DNA from: Hymenobacter sediminis
GTDB taxonomy: Bacteria > Bacteroidota > Bacteroidia > Cytophagales > Hymenobacteraceae
Assembly: GCF_003231285.1 (NCBI RefSeq)
Contig: NZ_QKNS01000009.1
Span: 124,001 to 188,000, forward strand
Length of the DNA: 64,000 nt
Reading direction: 5' to 3'
Below the pieces are notes generated by a model. That model saw nothing but the letters and a program-made list of their open reading frames with translations. It was not told the origin of the DNA and searched no databases. This document shows positions 26,321 to 34,937 of this stretch, in pieces. A program made the translations under genes and the position numbers. The stretch's first letter is position 1, and every line of letters begins with the position of its first letter.

Positions 26321-27403
26321 ATGGCAGTTAAACTCAAGAAACTCAAGGACCAGACCATCGTTATTACCGGCGCCTCCTCAGGTATTGGGCTGGTAACGGC
26401 CCGCATGGCAGCCAAGGCCGGCGCCCGCCTGATTTTGGCCGCCCGCAGCGAAAACGCCCTGCGCCAGCTCACCGACGAAATCAACCAGGCCGGCGGCCGC
26501 GCTACCTATGTGGTGGCCGATGTCAGCAAGCCAGAGGATGTGCAGCGTCTGGCCCGCGAAGCCGCGCGCACTTACGGCGGCTTTGATACCTGGATCAACA
26601 ACGCCGGCGTTTCCATCTACGGCAAAATAGAGGAAGTACCCGTGGAGGATATGCGCCAGTTGTTTGAAGTGAACTTCTGGGGGCTCGTAAACGGCTCACT
26701 GGAGGCAGCTAAGCACCTGAAGCAGAAGGGCGGGGCCATCATCAACGTGGGCAGCATTCTGTCCGATATTACGGCCATCCTGCAAACTATTTATAGCGCC
26801 AGCAAGCACGCCGTGAAAGGCTTTACCGATGGCCTGCGCATGGAACTGGAAATGGATGGGGCGCCCATCTCGGTAACCCTGATTCAGCCGGCGGCTATTG
26901 ACACGCCGTATCCTATTCACTCCAAGAACTTTATGGAGCGCGAGGCAAAGCACGCGCCGCCCGCTTACGCCCCGGAAACGGTAGCCCGCGCTATTCTGCA
27001 CTGTGCCGTTACCCCGGAGCGCTCAGTGGTAGTAGGCGGTGGCGGCAAGGCCATGATTGGCATGGAGCACTGGACGCCTGCCCTGCTGGATAAGTTTATG
27101 GAGAAATCCTTCTCCAAGCAGGAGAAAGCCGATTACGCCCCGCGCCCCCTGCAGCAAAATGCCCTCGACCGGCCCATGGGTTCCCTGGAGGAGCGCGGTA
27201 ACTACCCCGGCCACACCCGCGAAACCAGCTTCTACACCGAAACCGTAACGGCTGGCAGCCCGGCCTTGCGCACGGCTTTGCTGGTAGGAGCGGGGGTAGC
27301 CCTGGCGGCCTGGCTTGGCGGCAAAAACCGGAACGGCGGCGGCAAGAGCAGCAGCAACGGCAAAAACGAAGAAATCAGCGCCCTGGCGTTCCACGACAAC
27401 TAA
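26321..27403 (+). CDS. Short-chain dehydrogenase/reductase with C-terminal membrane anchor
   Basis: The ATG at 26321 (MAVKLKKLKDQTIVITGASSGIG) is preferred over 26288. The product is 360 residues. It has the SDR Rossmann motif TGASSGIG, NNAG, the catalytic Ser and YSASK, so it should be an active NAD(P)-dependent oxidoreductase. Beyond the normal 250-residue fold lies a long C-terminal extension with a hydrophobic helix (ALLVGAGVALAAWLGG), suggesting membrane attachment. Substrate unknown. Cotranscribed with the small membrane protein before it. Confidence 0.88.
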   Translation: MAVKLKKLKDQTIVITGASSGIGLVTARMAAKAGARLILAARSENALRQLTDEINQAGGRATYVVADVSKPEDVQRLAREAARTYGGFDTWINNAGVSIYGKIEEVPVEDMRQLFEVNFWGLVNGSLEAAKHLKQKGGAIINVGSILSDITAILQTIYSASKHAVKGFTDGLRMELEMDGAPISVTLIQPAAIDTPYPIHSKNFMEREAKHAPPAYAPETVARAILHCAVTPERSVVVGGGGKAMIGMEHWTPALLDKFMEKSFSKQEKADYAPRPLQQNALDRPMGSLEERGNYPGHTRETSFYTETVTAGSPALRTALLVGAGVALAAWLGGKNRNGGGKSSSNGKNEEISALAFHDN

Positions 27404-27467
27404 GTCCCGGAGCCTCATGGTTGCGCAGATATAGGTATCTTCTTATCTAACTGACTACTTGATTGAT

Positions 27468-27511
27468 AACGAAAGAGCCCTTTTACCAACTGGTAAAAGG
27501 GCTCTTTCGTT
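27468..27511. terminator. Bidirectional terminator
   Basis: A perfect 21-bp inverted repeat around a 2-base centre between the convergent SDR and nuclease genes. Each arm ends in a T-rich strand. Confidence 0.85.
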
Positions 27512-27527
27512 GCTAGGAACGGCTAAA

Positions 27528-28313
27528 CTAGCCCAGCGTTTTATTGAGCAGCCCGGCCAGGCGCACACCAGCTTCCACAATACGTTGGCGCATCATGTCG
27601 GCGTGGGCGGGGTAGTATTTGTAGTCTACATCAGCACCCATCGGTGTTTCCTGGTAAAGCTTCTCCGACTGCTGGTACGATTCCCACAGCCACTGCTCGG
27701 GGGCAGCCGTCTGCATCTCGCGAATCTGACGTCCCCGTAGTTTCTGGTCGTACTGCTGAGCCATTTCGGTGTACGTCAGGCCCTGGTAATCAAGCAGGCC
27801 GCTGTCCCAGAGGCTGTGCAGATTAGTGTCGCGGCCGCGGTACTTCAGCTTAATGTCGTTGCCGCCCTTGTCTTCAGCGTGCCCCGTATGCATGGGTTGG
27901 TGAATATCACCTACTATATGCACCACAAACTTCAATGCAGCGGCGCGCTCTTCCTTGGTTTTGCTGGCATCGGCCAGAATGCGCATTTGAGCTTCCAGCG
28001 CATTGTAGGCGTTGGCCGTGGTCTGAGACTTAACTGCTTGCACGTATTGCTCGCGCGGCAGGCCCGAAGGTGTGTTCACGTAGTGCCAGGGAGCTGTGTC
28101 CTTAAACTCAGGGTAGTTGCGGATTTCATCGGGCCAGGTGCTCACCAGGGTCAGGGTTTCAGTGCCTAGCAGGCGCTGCACCTCGCGGCGGGCCTTGCGG
28201 CTGAGGTGGTTTTCGGCAATTTTGCCCACGGCCCGGTGGCCATCAACGCCCCAAGCCCACAGGGTCAGCGGCGACAACAGGCACAACAGCAGCGGAAGAA
28301 GACGCTTACGCAT
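27528..28313 (-). CDS. S1/P1-type secreted nuclease
   Basis: The ATG at 28313 (MRKRLLPLLLCLLSPLTLWA) gives a signal peptide whose cleavage after Ala20 leaves Trp at the mature N-terminus, as the S1/P1 zinc site requires. The upstream frame to 28535 crosses the -7 box and is rejected. Zinc ligands are visible: W21 and H26 in WGVDGH, Asp in WPDEI, His in WHYVN, the HIVGDIHQPMH cluster and NLHSLWD. The 261-residue enzyme should degrade single-stranded DNA and RNA outside the cytoplasm, probably for phosphate or nucleoside scavenging. Confidence 0.94.
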   Translation of the reverse strand: MRKRLLPLLLCLLSPLTLWAWGVDGHRAVGKIAENHLSRKARREVQRLLGTETLTLVSTWPDEIRNYPEFKDTAPWHYVNTPSGLPREQYVQAVKSQTTANAYNALEAQMRILADASKTKEERAAALKFVVHIVGDIHQPMHTGHAEDKGGNDIKLKYRGRDTNLHSLWDSGLLDYQGLTYTEMAQQYDQKLRGRQIREMQTAAPEQWLWESYQQSEKLYQETPMGADVDYKYYPAHADMMRQRIVEAGVRLAGLLNKTLG

Positions 28314-28340
28314 ACAATAGAAAAAAAGGGTGTGTGGCCG

Positions 28341-28348
28341 CAAAAGTA
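28341..28348 (-). promoter_or_regulatory. -7 box (TACTTTTG) of the nuclease gene
   Basis: Full TANNTTTG match on the minus strand, 27 bases before the nuclease ATG. It fixes the start at 28313. Confidence 0.6.
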
Positions 28349-28539
28349 GCGCGTTTGAAAAGGAATCTGGTACTATTCCGCGTAAACTTACTTCCAGCGG
28401 GGAAATCCTCTGCTGCCAGACTTCCTCAACTATGCATACCACAAAAACTGGCGCGGTCAGCCTAATTACCGCGTGTATGGTTAATGGTGGCATTATTTGC
28501 GGCAGTTCGGTCACTAAATAGAGGTAGTAACCCACGAAA

Positions 28540-28571
28540 AAGGCCCGGCCAACCTAAGTCAACCGGGCCTT
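28540..28571 (-). terminator. Terminator of pckA
   Basis: A 9-bp perfect GC-rich stem (aaggcccgg / ccgggcctt) lies 23 bases past the pckA stop, with TTTTTC after it on the minus strand. Confidence 0.8.
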
Positions 28572-28594
28572 CCTACAATTAAAATAGCTACCCG

Positions 28595-30208
28595 CTACAC
28601 GCTGGCTACTACCTCCGCTTTGGGGGCGCCAGCCAGAATTTCATCTTTGGCGTAATCAGCGTACTTCTTGAAGTTGGCTATGAACTTGTGCGCTAAGTCA
28701 GTAGCCGTGCGTTCGTATTCCTCCTTATCGGCCCAGGTATCACGGGCATCGAGAATTTCGGAAGGCACACCGGGCACGGCGGCTGGAATTTCTACCCCGA
28801 AGATGGGATGCTTATGAAAGGTCACCTCGTCTAGTTCGCCGTTGAGAGCGGCGGTAATCATGGCGCGGGTGTAGCTGAGCTTCATGCGCGAGCCTACCCC
28901 GTAGGAGCCGCCCGTCCAGCCGGTGTTTACCAGCCACACATTCACCTCGTTCTCGTCCATTTTTTGCCCTAGCATCTCGGCGTATTTGGTTGGGTGCAGG
29001 GGTAGGAAAACGGCGCCGAAGCAGGCAGAGAAAGTGGTCTGCGGCTCGGTAATTCCCATTTCCGTGCCCGCTACCTTGGCCGTGTAGCCCGACATGAAGT
29101 GGTACATAGCATGGCTCTTATCGAGCTTGCTGATGGGAGGCAGCACCCCGAAGGCATCGGCCGTCAGGAAGAAAATATTCTTTGGCGCGTCGGCTACCGC
29201 AGGCTCAATGGCATTCGGGATGTAGTTGATAGGGTAGGCCGTACGGGTATTTTCCGTTACCGACTTGTTGGCATAATCTACAGTGTGCGTACCCGGCACA
29301 AACCGAGTATTCTCCACAATAGAGCCGAATTTGATAGCATTCCAGATTTCGGGCTCCTTTTCAGCCGAGAGGTCAATGACCTTGGCGTAGCAGCCGCCTT
29401 CAAAGTTGAAGATGCCTGCGTCGGGGGTCCAGCCATGCTCGTCGTCGCCGATGAGGCCACGGTTGGGGTCGGCGGAGAGGGTAGTCTTGCCCGTGCCGGA
29501 GAGGCCGAAGAAGATAGCCGTGTCGCCCTCCTTGCCCACATTGGCCGAGCAGTGCATGGGTAGGGTTTCACGCTCGTGAGGCAGCAGGTAGTTCAAGACC
29601 CCGAAAATGCCTTTTTTCATTTCGCCAGCGTAGCCTGTACCCCCAATCAGAATCATCTTCTTGGTGAAATTCAGGATAGCGAAATTTTTCTGGCGCGTGC
29701 CATCTACGGCCGGATCGGCTTCGAAGCCAGGGGCGCAAATGATGCTGAAATCGGGCGTCCAGCTGGTGTCGGCGCCCTCAGAAGGGCGCAGGAACATGTT
29801 GTAGCAGAACAAGTTGTGCCAGGCTAGCTCGTTCACTACCCGCAGCTTCAGCTCATAGGCAGGGTTAGCGCCGGCGTAGGCGTCGCGCACATAAATTTCC
29901 TTGTCTTCCAGGTACTGCACCATCTTCTGGTGCAATTGGTCAAACTTGTCAGTATCGAAAGGGATGTTGATGTCGCCCCACCATACGCTGTCCTGGGTAT
30001 TGGCGTCTTTTACGACAAACCGGTCTTTGGGGGAGCGGCCGGTGAAGGCACCGGTATCAGCCATCAGAGCGCCAGTGTCGGTGAGAGTTCCTTCGCCCCG
30101 GCGCAGGGCTTCTTCTACCAGTTCGGCAGGGGTGAGGTTGAGGTGTACCCGGGCAGCGTGGGAAATGCCCAGAGGGGCGAGGCGGGCGTTGGCGGCGGAG
30201 TCCATCAT
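28595..30208 (-). CDS. pckA: Phosphoenolpyruvate carboxykinase (ATP)
   Basis: The start is ATG at 30208 (or 30205): MMDSAANARLAPLGI. The longer frame to 30289 crosses the -7 box and lacks homology. The product is 537 residues, the family norm. The kinase P-loop GLSGTGKTT is at 235-243, with GDDEHGW just after, the substrate segment TGRSPKDRFVV near residue 56, and a typical FSACFGAVFLP region. It converts oxaloacetate and ATP to phosphoenolpyruvate, the first step of gluconeogenesis, in the cytosol. Divergent from the peptide transporter gene, which fits growth on peptides. Confidence 0.97.
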   Translation of the reverse strand: MMDSAANARLAPLGISHAARVHLNLTPAELVEEALRRGEGTLTDTGALMADTGAFTGRSPKDRFVVKDANTQDSVWWGDINIPFDTDKFDQLHQKMVQYLEDKEIYVRDAYAGANPAYELKLRVVNELAWHNLFCYNMFLRPSEGADTSWTPDFSIICAPGFEADPAVDGTRQKNFAILNFTKKMILIGGTGYAGEMKKGIFGVLNYLLPHERETLPMHCSANVGKEGDTAIFFGLSGTGKTTLSADPNRGLIGDDEHGWTPDAGIFNFEGGCYAKVIDLSAEKEPEIWNAIKFGSIVENTRFVPGTHTVDYANKSVTENTRTAYPINYIPNAIEPAVADAPKNIFFLTADAFGVLPPISKLDKSHAMYHFMSGYTAKVAGTEMGITEPQTTFSACFGAVFLPLHPTKYAEMLGQKMDENEVNVWLVNTGWTGGSYGVGSRMKLSYTRAMITAALNGELDEVTFHKHPIFGVEIPAAVPGVPSEILDARDTWADKEEYERTATDLAHKFIANFKKYADYAKDEILAGAPKAEVVASV

Positions 30209-30259
30209 AGGGCCGAAAACGGGGGTTGGGGTGGGTGGGAAATTGGGGGAATTGAAGAA

Positions 30260-30267
30260 CAAAAGTA
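30260..30267 (-). promoter_or_regulatory. -7 box (TACTTTTG) of pckA
   Basis: Full TANNTTTG match on the minus strand, 51 bases upstream of the pckA start at 30208. Confidence 0.6.
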
Positions 30268-30392
30268 GACAAAAACCGGAGGTGGGCACGGTTTTCGACC
30301 GAAAAATAGCGAAAATTCGCTACTAGCAGAGTTGAGCTGGCTAGTGACGTTTGCCTAACGAGTGTTAGCACACCAGGGTTAAGAAACTTTTG

Positions 30393-30400
30393 TAGCTTTA
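30393..30400 (+). promoter_or_regulatory. Probable -7 box (TAGCTTTA) of the POT gene
   Basis: Seven of eight positions match TANNTTTG, 61 bases upstream of the transporter start in the divergent intergenic region. Confidence 0.4.
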
Positions 30401-30461
30401 CCAACTAGCCTTACAGTTTCGCTGGGGCTTCCTTACTTATCACACCTCTTCCTTCACGTTC

Positions 30462-31886
30462 ATGCAAACAACCTCCGCTGTTCAGGAGCAGCCGATTGCG
30501 AAACAGGGCCACCCGCCGGGGCTCTACCTCCTTTTCTTCACCGAAATGTGGGAGCGGTTCAGCTACTACGGTATGCGCGGCCTGCTGATGCTTTACCTGT
30601 CGAAAACGGCAATACAGGGCGGCCTGGGTATTGACGCGGCCAGCGCTTCGCTTATCTACGGCTACTTCACGGGCTTTGTGTATCTGACCCCCATCCTGGG
30701 CGGGTGGTTAGCCGATAAGTATATCGGTCAGCGCCGAGCTATTCTAATAGGTGGCCTGACCATGGCTGTTGGGCAGTTTTTCCTGTTCATGCAGCCGGCG
30801 TTGTCATCGGTTCCCTTCTTTTTCGGACTACCCTGGCCAACGGTTATTGGTCTGCTGCTCCTGATTTTGGGCAATGGCTTCTTTAAGCCGAACATCTCCA
30901 CCATTGTAGGAAAGCTGTACGCGCAGGGCGACCCACGCCGGGATGCCGCCTTTACTATTTTCTACATGGGCATCAACACGGGCGCTTTTATTGCTCCGCT
31001 CGTGTGCGGCTACCTGGCCGAGGATATGTTCGCCACGAAAACAGTGGTTGATGGCGTAGAGCAAGTAGCCAGCTATGGCTTCCGCTACGGCTTCCTGGCT
31101 GCTGGTATTGGCATGCTGTTAGGCCAGTTGGCCTTTAACCTGTTGGGTAAGAAATACCTCGGCGACGTGGGTATGTACCCCGAAGGGCAGAACGAAGATA
31201 AAACCATTGCCAAAGCTCCTCTTACCAAAGAGGAAACCGACCGGATGGCCGTTATCTTCATTATTACGCTCTTTGTAGTGTTCTTCTGGGCCGGCTTTGA
31301 GCAAGCTGGATCCTCGCTCACCCTGTACACTGACAAGTATATCAACCGCGAGGTAGCAGGCTTCCTGATTCCTACCTCCTGGTTCCAGTCCGTAAACGCC
31401 GGCTTCATTGTACTGCTAGGCGCGCCCGTAGCAGCTTTGTGGGTGAACCTGAGCCGCAAGGGCAAGGACCTGAGCATCCCCGTAAAAATGGGTTTGGGTA
31501 TGGTGCTGCTGGGCGTTGGGTTCCTGTTCATGGTAGGCGCAGTGCTGGAGCGCGGCGGCGACGTAGCCGATCAGACTATCAAAGCGAGTATCCTGTGGCT
31601 GCTAGCTACTTATTTTTTCCACACTATTGGTGAGCTGTGCCTCTCGCCGGTTGGCCTTTCCATGGTGTCCCGCCTTTCGCCGCCTACCCTCACTTCCATG
31701 CTGATGGGCGTGTGGTTCCTGGCACCCTTCGTGGCCCAGATTGCCGGTGGCTACATTGCTTCCTATGTGGAGGAGTTGGGCGCTTTAAAGGTGTTCGGCC
31801 TGATTGCCGGCTTTGTAATTCTGGCTGGCCTAATTCTGATTGCCATTGCCAAGAAGCTGTTCTATATGATGCACGGCCGCGGCTAG
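30462..31886 (+). CDS. POT family proton-coupled peptide transporter
   Basis: This 474-residue inner-membrane protein has the proton-coupling ExxER motif (EMWERFSYYG, residues 28-37), the PTR2 segments GWLADKYIGQRR and FYMGINTGAF, and about 12 or more hydrophobic helices. POT carriers import di- and tripeptides with protons. Substrate range cannot be read. It faces pckA across a shared promoter region and ends at a strong hairpin. Confidence 0.94.
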   Translation: MQTTSAVQEQPIAKQGHPPGLYLLFFTEMWERFSYYGMRGLLMLYLSKTAIQGGLGIDAASASLIYGYFTGFVYLTPILGGWLADKYIGQRRAILIGGLTMAVGQFFLFMQPALSSVPFFFGLPWPTVIGLLLLILGNGFFKPNISTIVGKLYAQGDPRRDAAFTIFYMGINTGAFIAPLVCGYLAEDMFATKTVVDGVEQVASYGFRYGFLAAGIGMLLGQLAFNLLGKKYLGDVGMYPEGQNEDKTIAKAPLTKEETDRMAVIFIITLFVVFFWAGFEQAGSSLTLYTDKYINREVAGFLIPTSWFQSVNAGFIVLLGAPVAALWVNLSRKGKDLSIPVKMGLGMVLLGVGFLFMVGAVLERGGDVADQTIKASILWLLATYFFHTIGELCLSPVGLSMVSRLSPPTLTSMLMGVWFLAPFVAQIAGGYIASYVEELGALKVFGLIAGFVILAGLILIAIAKKLFYMMHGRG

Positions 31887-31939
31887 CTTACGGATTAAAA
31901 CGGATTTTTCGAATTCTATAGATTTCGTCTTGTTAAACA

Positions 31940-31972
31940 AAAAGCCCTGCTGGCATTGCTAGCAGGGCTTTT
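31940..31972 (+). terminator. Terminator of the POT gene
   Basis: A 12-bp stem (31940-31951 with 31961-31972) and a 9-base loop, followed by TTCTTT. It is nearly the same sequence as the hairpin at 32167-32197. Confidence 0.82.
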
Positions 31973-32166
31973 CTTTATAGGTACTCCCTACAGCTCAGGC
32001 CATTCCCGGTCCGACGGTAGAGCCCTCCAACTTGTTGGCTTCGTGCTAGGTCTGCTAAGGGTTTAGTGCATGGGAGAGGGGTAGGCGGCGCGGGTGAATT
32101 AGGCAGAAGCCTCCAATGCCGGACCGAAATGTGCACTCTCTTCCCACTGTACTAGGCAATAAATAA
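31973..32166. other. Spacer between two near-identical terminators
   Basis: Within the intergenic stretch 31887-32240, this 194-base segment separates the two hairpins. I see no gene or RNA in it. Confidence 0.4.
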
Positions 32167-32197
32167 AAAGCCCTGTTGGCATTGCCAACAGGGCTTT
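32167..32197 (-). terminator. Terminator of groEL
   Basis: A 14-bp perfect stem with a 3-base loop lies 44 bases past the groEL stop. On the minus strand it runs into TTTTTATTT. Confidence 0.85.
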
Positions 32198-32240
32198 CTT
32201 TAGACAAAACGGAATCTGAGAAATCCGTCTTAATCCGTAA

Positions 32241-33878
32241 TTACATCATGCCGCCCATGCCGCCCATGCCGGGCGATACGGCGCCAGCGCCAGACTTCTC
32301 ATCTTCCGGCTCGTCCGAAATTACGCACTCGGTGGTCAGGAGCAGGCCAGCAATCGAAGCGGCATTTTCCAGAGCCAAGCGGGTAACTTTGGTCGGGTCG
32401 AGGATACCAGCGGCCATCAGGTTTTCGTAGCGGTCTTCGCGGGCGTTGTAGCCGTAGTCGGCCTGGCCTTCGCGTACTTTCTGTACTACTACCGAGCCTT
32501 CGCCACCGGCGTTAGCTACGATGGTGCGCAGAGGAGCTTCGATAGCCGTACGGATGATGTTTACACCGGTACGCTCGTCACCGTTCAGGGTGTCAACGCC
32601 TTCCAGAGCGTCCAGGGCGCGCACCAGGGCTACACCACCACCAGGAACTACGCCTTCTTCTACGGCAGCGCGGGTAGCGTGCAGGGCATCGTCAACGCGG
32701 TCCTTCTTCTCCTTCATTTCTACCTCAGTGCTAGCACCGATGTAGAGGATAGCCACACCGCCCGACAGCTTGGCCAGACGCTCCTGCAGCTTCTCTTTGT
32801 CGTAGTCAGAAGTGGTAGTACCGATCTGAGCTTTGATTTCGTTTACGCGGCTGGTGATACCATCTTTGTCGCCACGGCCATTCACGATGGTCGTGTTGTC
32901 TTTGTCGATGATAACTTTCTCAGCCTGACCCAGGTACTCCAGAGTAGCGCTGTCCAGCTTGTAACCGCGCTCTTCCGAAATTACAGTACCGCCGGTCAGC
33001 ACAGCAATGTCTTCCAGCATCGCCTTACGACGGTCGCCGAAGCCAGGAGCTTTCACAGCAGCAATTTTCAGCGAGCCGCGCAGCTTGTTTACCACCAAGG
33101 TAGCCAGGGCTTCGCCGTCTACATCTTCCGAGATGATAACCAGGGGCTTACCAGTCTGAACAACCTGCTCCAGTACGGGCAGTAACTCCTTCATGGTACT
33201 CACCTTCTTATCGTAGATGAGGATGTAGGGGTTGTCGAACTCAGCCTCCATTTTCTCCGGGTTGGTCACGAAGTAAGGAGAGAGGTAGCCACGGTCGAAC
33301 TGCATGCCTTCCACCGTTTTTACTTCGGTTTCAGTGCCACGCGCTTCTTCCACGGTGATAACGCCTTCTTTGCCTACTTTATCCATGGCGTCGGCAATCA
33401 TTTTGCCGATTTCCATGTCGTTGTTGGCCGAAATAGCGCCTACCTGGGCAATTTCCGACGAGTTTTCAATCTTCTTGGACTGAGCTTTCAGGTTAGCAAC
33501 AACGGCAATAACAGCCTTGTCGATGCCACGCTTCAGGTCCATGGGGTTAGCACCAGCAGCTACGTTCTTCGAGCCAGCAGCGTAAATAGCCTGAGCCAGT
33601 ACGGTAGCAGTAGTAGTGCCATCACCAGCCTGGTCGGCGGTTTTGGAAGCAACTTCTTTCACCAGCTGAGCACCCATGTTTTCAATTGGGTCGGCCAGCT
33701 CAATCTCTTTGGCTACCGTCACACCGTCTTTGGTGATGCTCGGCGCGCCGAATTTCTTGTCGATAACCACGTTGCGGCCTTTGGGGCCCAGGGTTACCTT
33801 CACTGCGTTTGCTAGTTTGTCAACGCCGCGCTTCAGCTTGTCGCGGCCGTCAGTATCGAATTGGATGTTCTTAGCCAT
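32241..33878 (-). CDS. groEL: Chaperonin GroEL
   Basis: This 545-residue protein shows all GroEL marks: MAKNIQFDTDGRDKLKRGVDKLANAVKVTLGPKGRNV at the start (first part given as MAKNIQFD and VTLGPKG), ATP-site GDGTTTATVLA, and the flexible GGMGGMM tail. It forms the double heptameric ring that folds cytosolic proteins with GroES. The groES gene is 39 bases upstream, in the same operon. A terminator follows. Length and motifs are standard. Confidence 0.99.
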   Translation of the reverse strand: MAKNIQFDTDGRDKLKRGVDKLANAVKVTLGPKGRNVVIDKKFGAPSITKDGVTVAKEIELADPIENMGAQLVKEVASKTADQAGDGTTTATVLAQAIYAAGSKNVAAGANPMDLKRGIDKAVIAVVANLKAQSKKIENSSEIAQVGAISANNDMEIGKMIADAMDKVGKEGVITVEEARGTETEVKTVEGMQFDRGYLSPYFVTNPEKMEAEFDNPYILIYDKKVSTMKELLPVLEQVVQTGKPLVIISEDVDGEALATLVVNKLRGSLKIAAVKAPGFGDRRKAMLEDIAVLTGGTVISEERGYKLDSATLEYLGQAEKVIIDKDNTTIVNGRGDKDGITSRVNEIKAQIGTTTSDYDKEKLQERLAKLSGGVAILYIGASTEVEMKEKKDRVDDALHATRAAVEEGVVPGGGVALVRALDALEGVDTLNGDERTGVNIIRTAIEAPLRTIVANAGGEGSVVVQKVREGQADYGYNAREDRYENLMAAGILDPTKVTRLALENAASIAGLLLTTECVISDEPEDEKSGAGAVSPGMGGMGGMM

Positions 33879-33917
33879 CTTGGGTTCGGGTGTTGGAAAT
33901 CAGAGAAAGGGAAAAGC

Positions 33918-34208
33918 TTACAGTACGGCGAAGATATCCGACTCCTTCATGATGAGGTAGTCCTGACCATCGACGGTGATTTCAGTGCCGGCATACTTGC
34001 CATACAGCACTTGGTCACCAGCTTTTACCTGCGGCTTGATGGTAGTGCCGTTATCGGCCACTTTGCCTTCGCCTACGGCAACTACTTCGCCACGCTGGGG
34101 TTTCTCCTTAGCCGTGTCGGGGATAATGATACCCGATTTGGTTTTCTCCTCGGCAGCAGCCGGCGCAATGATTACGCGGTCAGCCAGCGGTTTGATGCTA
34201 AGCGACAT
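33918..34208 (-). CDS. groES: Co-chaperonin GroES
   Basis: The 96-residue product has the GroES beta-barrel pattern, including IKPLADRVII at the N-terminus, the mobile-loop segment EEKTKSGIIIPD and VLYGKYAGTEI. It caps GroEL. It is the first gene of groESL; the region upstream carries repeated TGACA/TGTCA sequences that may control heat induction. Confidence 0.98.
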   Translation of the reverse strand: MSLSIKPLADRVIIAPAAAEEKTKSGIIIPDTAKEKPQRGEVVAVGEGKVADNGTTIKPQVKAGDQVLYGKYAGTEITVDGQDYLIMKESDIFAVL

Positions 34209-34288
34209 ATTGTACGTTTTGGTTGAAAGGTTTACTTGAAGTAAGACGGTGACAAGGGTGCTACACTTCCTGTGCCAGCCCCGCTAAA

Positions 34289-34348
34289 CCTGACAGAATT
34301 GACACTTTTGCCCTAATTCTGCGTCAGGATTGCATTGCTGGCTGTCAG
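34289..34348 (-). promoter_or_regulatory. Cluster of TGACA/TGTCA half-sites upstream of groESL
   Basis: CCTGACAGAATT (34289-34300) pairs with AATTCTGCGTCAGG (34315-34328) except for a two-base bulge. Further related sites are TTGACA at 34299-34304 and CTGTCAG at 34342-34348. No CIRCE element is present. I infer a heat-shock promoter or operator; the factor is unknown. Confidence 0.4.
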
Positions 34349-34486
34349 TCCTGGCAGAAAAAAGTTCCCGCTACGACTAGAGGTTGCGCGGCTGTACGCC
34401 CTTTTCGTCGAATAGTTGGCAGTGTGGCATTAGAAAATCAGGGCTTCTTCTTCGAAGGAGGGTAGCAGAACTATTGCGAAACAAAA

Positions 34487-34518
34487 AAGCCGGTAGCCCC
34501 GCGTGGAGCTACCGGCTT
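34487..34518 (-). terminator. Terminator of secG
   Basis: An 11-bp perfect stem with a 10-base loop lies 21 bases past the secG stop, followed by a run of T on the minus strand. It separates the secG operon from groESL. Confidence 0.85.
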
Positions 34519-34538
34519 CAAGGCCGAAAAGCAATAAG

Positions 34539-34937
34539 TTATTGTGCTGGTGCCGGTGCCGGGGTCGGCTGAGCAGCCGGAGCCGTAGCAGGGGCCCCAG
34601 CCGGAGCGCCCGGAGCTGCCGTGCCCGGGCCAGCCGGTGCCGGCGTAGCGGGAATACGGGTTTCCAGAGCTTTCTGCTGGTTGATGCTGCGAGCTGGGCC
34701 CGCCTCGGAGGCGCCGCCTACCACGTGGGTACCAAGGCTAAGTACCATTAGGGCAATAGCGAAGCCCCAAGTTAGCTTTTCGAGCAGGTCGCCGGTGCGC
34801 TTCACGCCCATAAGCTGAGCAGCGCCACCTGCGCCAAATTGGCTGGAAATACCGCCACCTTTGGGGTTCTGAGCCAGAACTACCAGCGCCAGTAGCAGGC
34901 AGATGAGAAGAATCAGGGCAATAAGAGCGTAGTACAT
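34539..34937 (-). CDS. secG: Preprotein translocase subunit SecG
   Basis: Two membrane helices (MYYALIALILLICLLLALVVLAQ and a second near residues 55-75) flank the SecG loop NPKGGG...QFGAGGAAQLMG. SecG stimulates SecYEG-mediated export. At 132 residues it is longer than the usual 75-110 because of a Pro/Ala-rich C-terminal tail. Its start directly abuts the stop of the TPR-like gene (34938), so the two are tightly coupled. Confidence 0.94.
   Translation of the reverse strand: MYYALIALILLICLLLALVVLAQNPKGGGISSQFGAGGAAQLMGVKRTGDLLEKLTWGFAIALMVLSLGTHVVGGASEAGPARSINQQKALETRIPATPAPAGPGTAAPGAPAGAPATAPAAQPTPAPAPAQ

Noticed and set aside
34209..34538. CIRCE operator at groESL
   Set aside because: No TTAGCACTC-N9-GAGTGCTAA present; only TGACA-type repeats.
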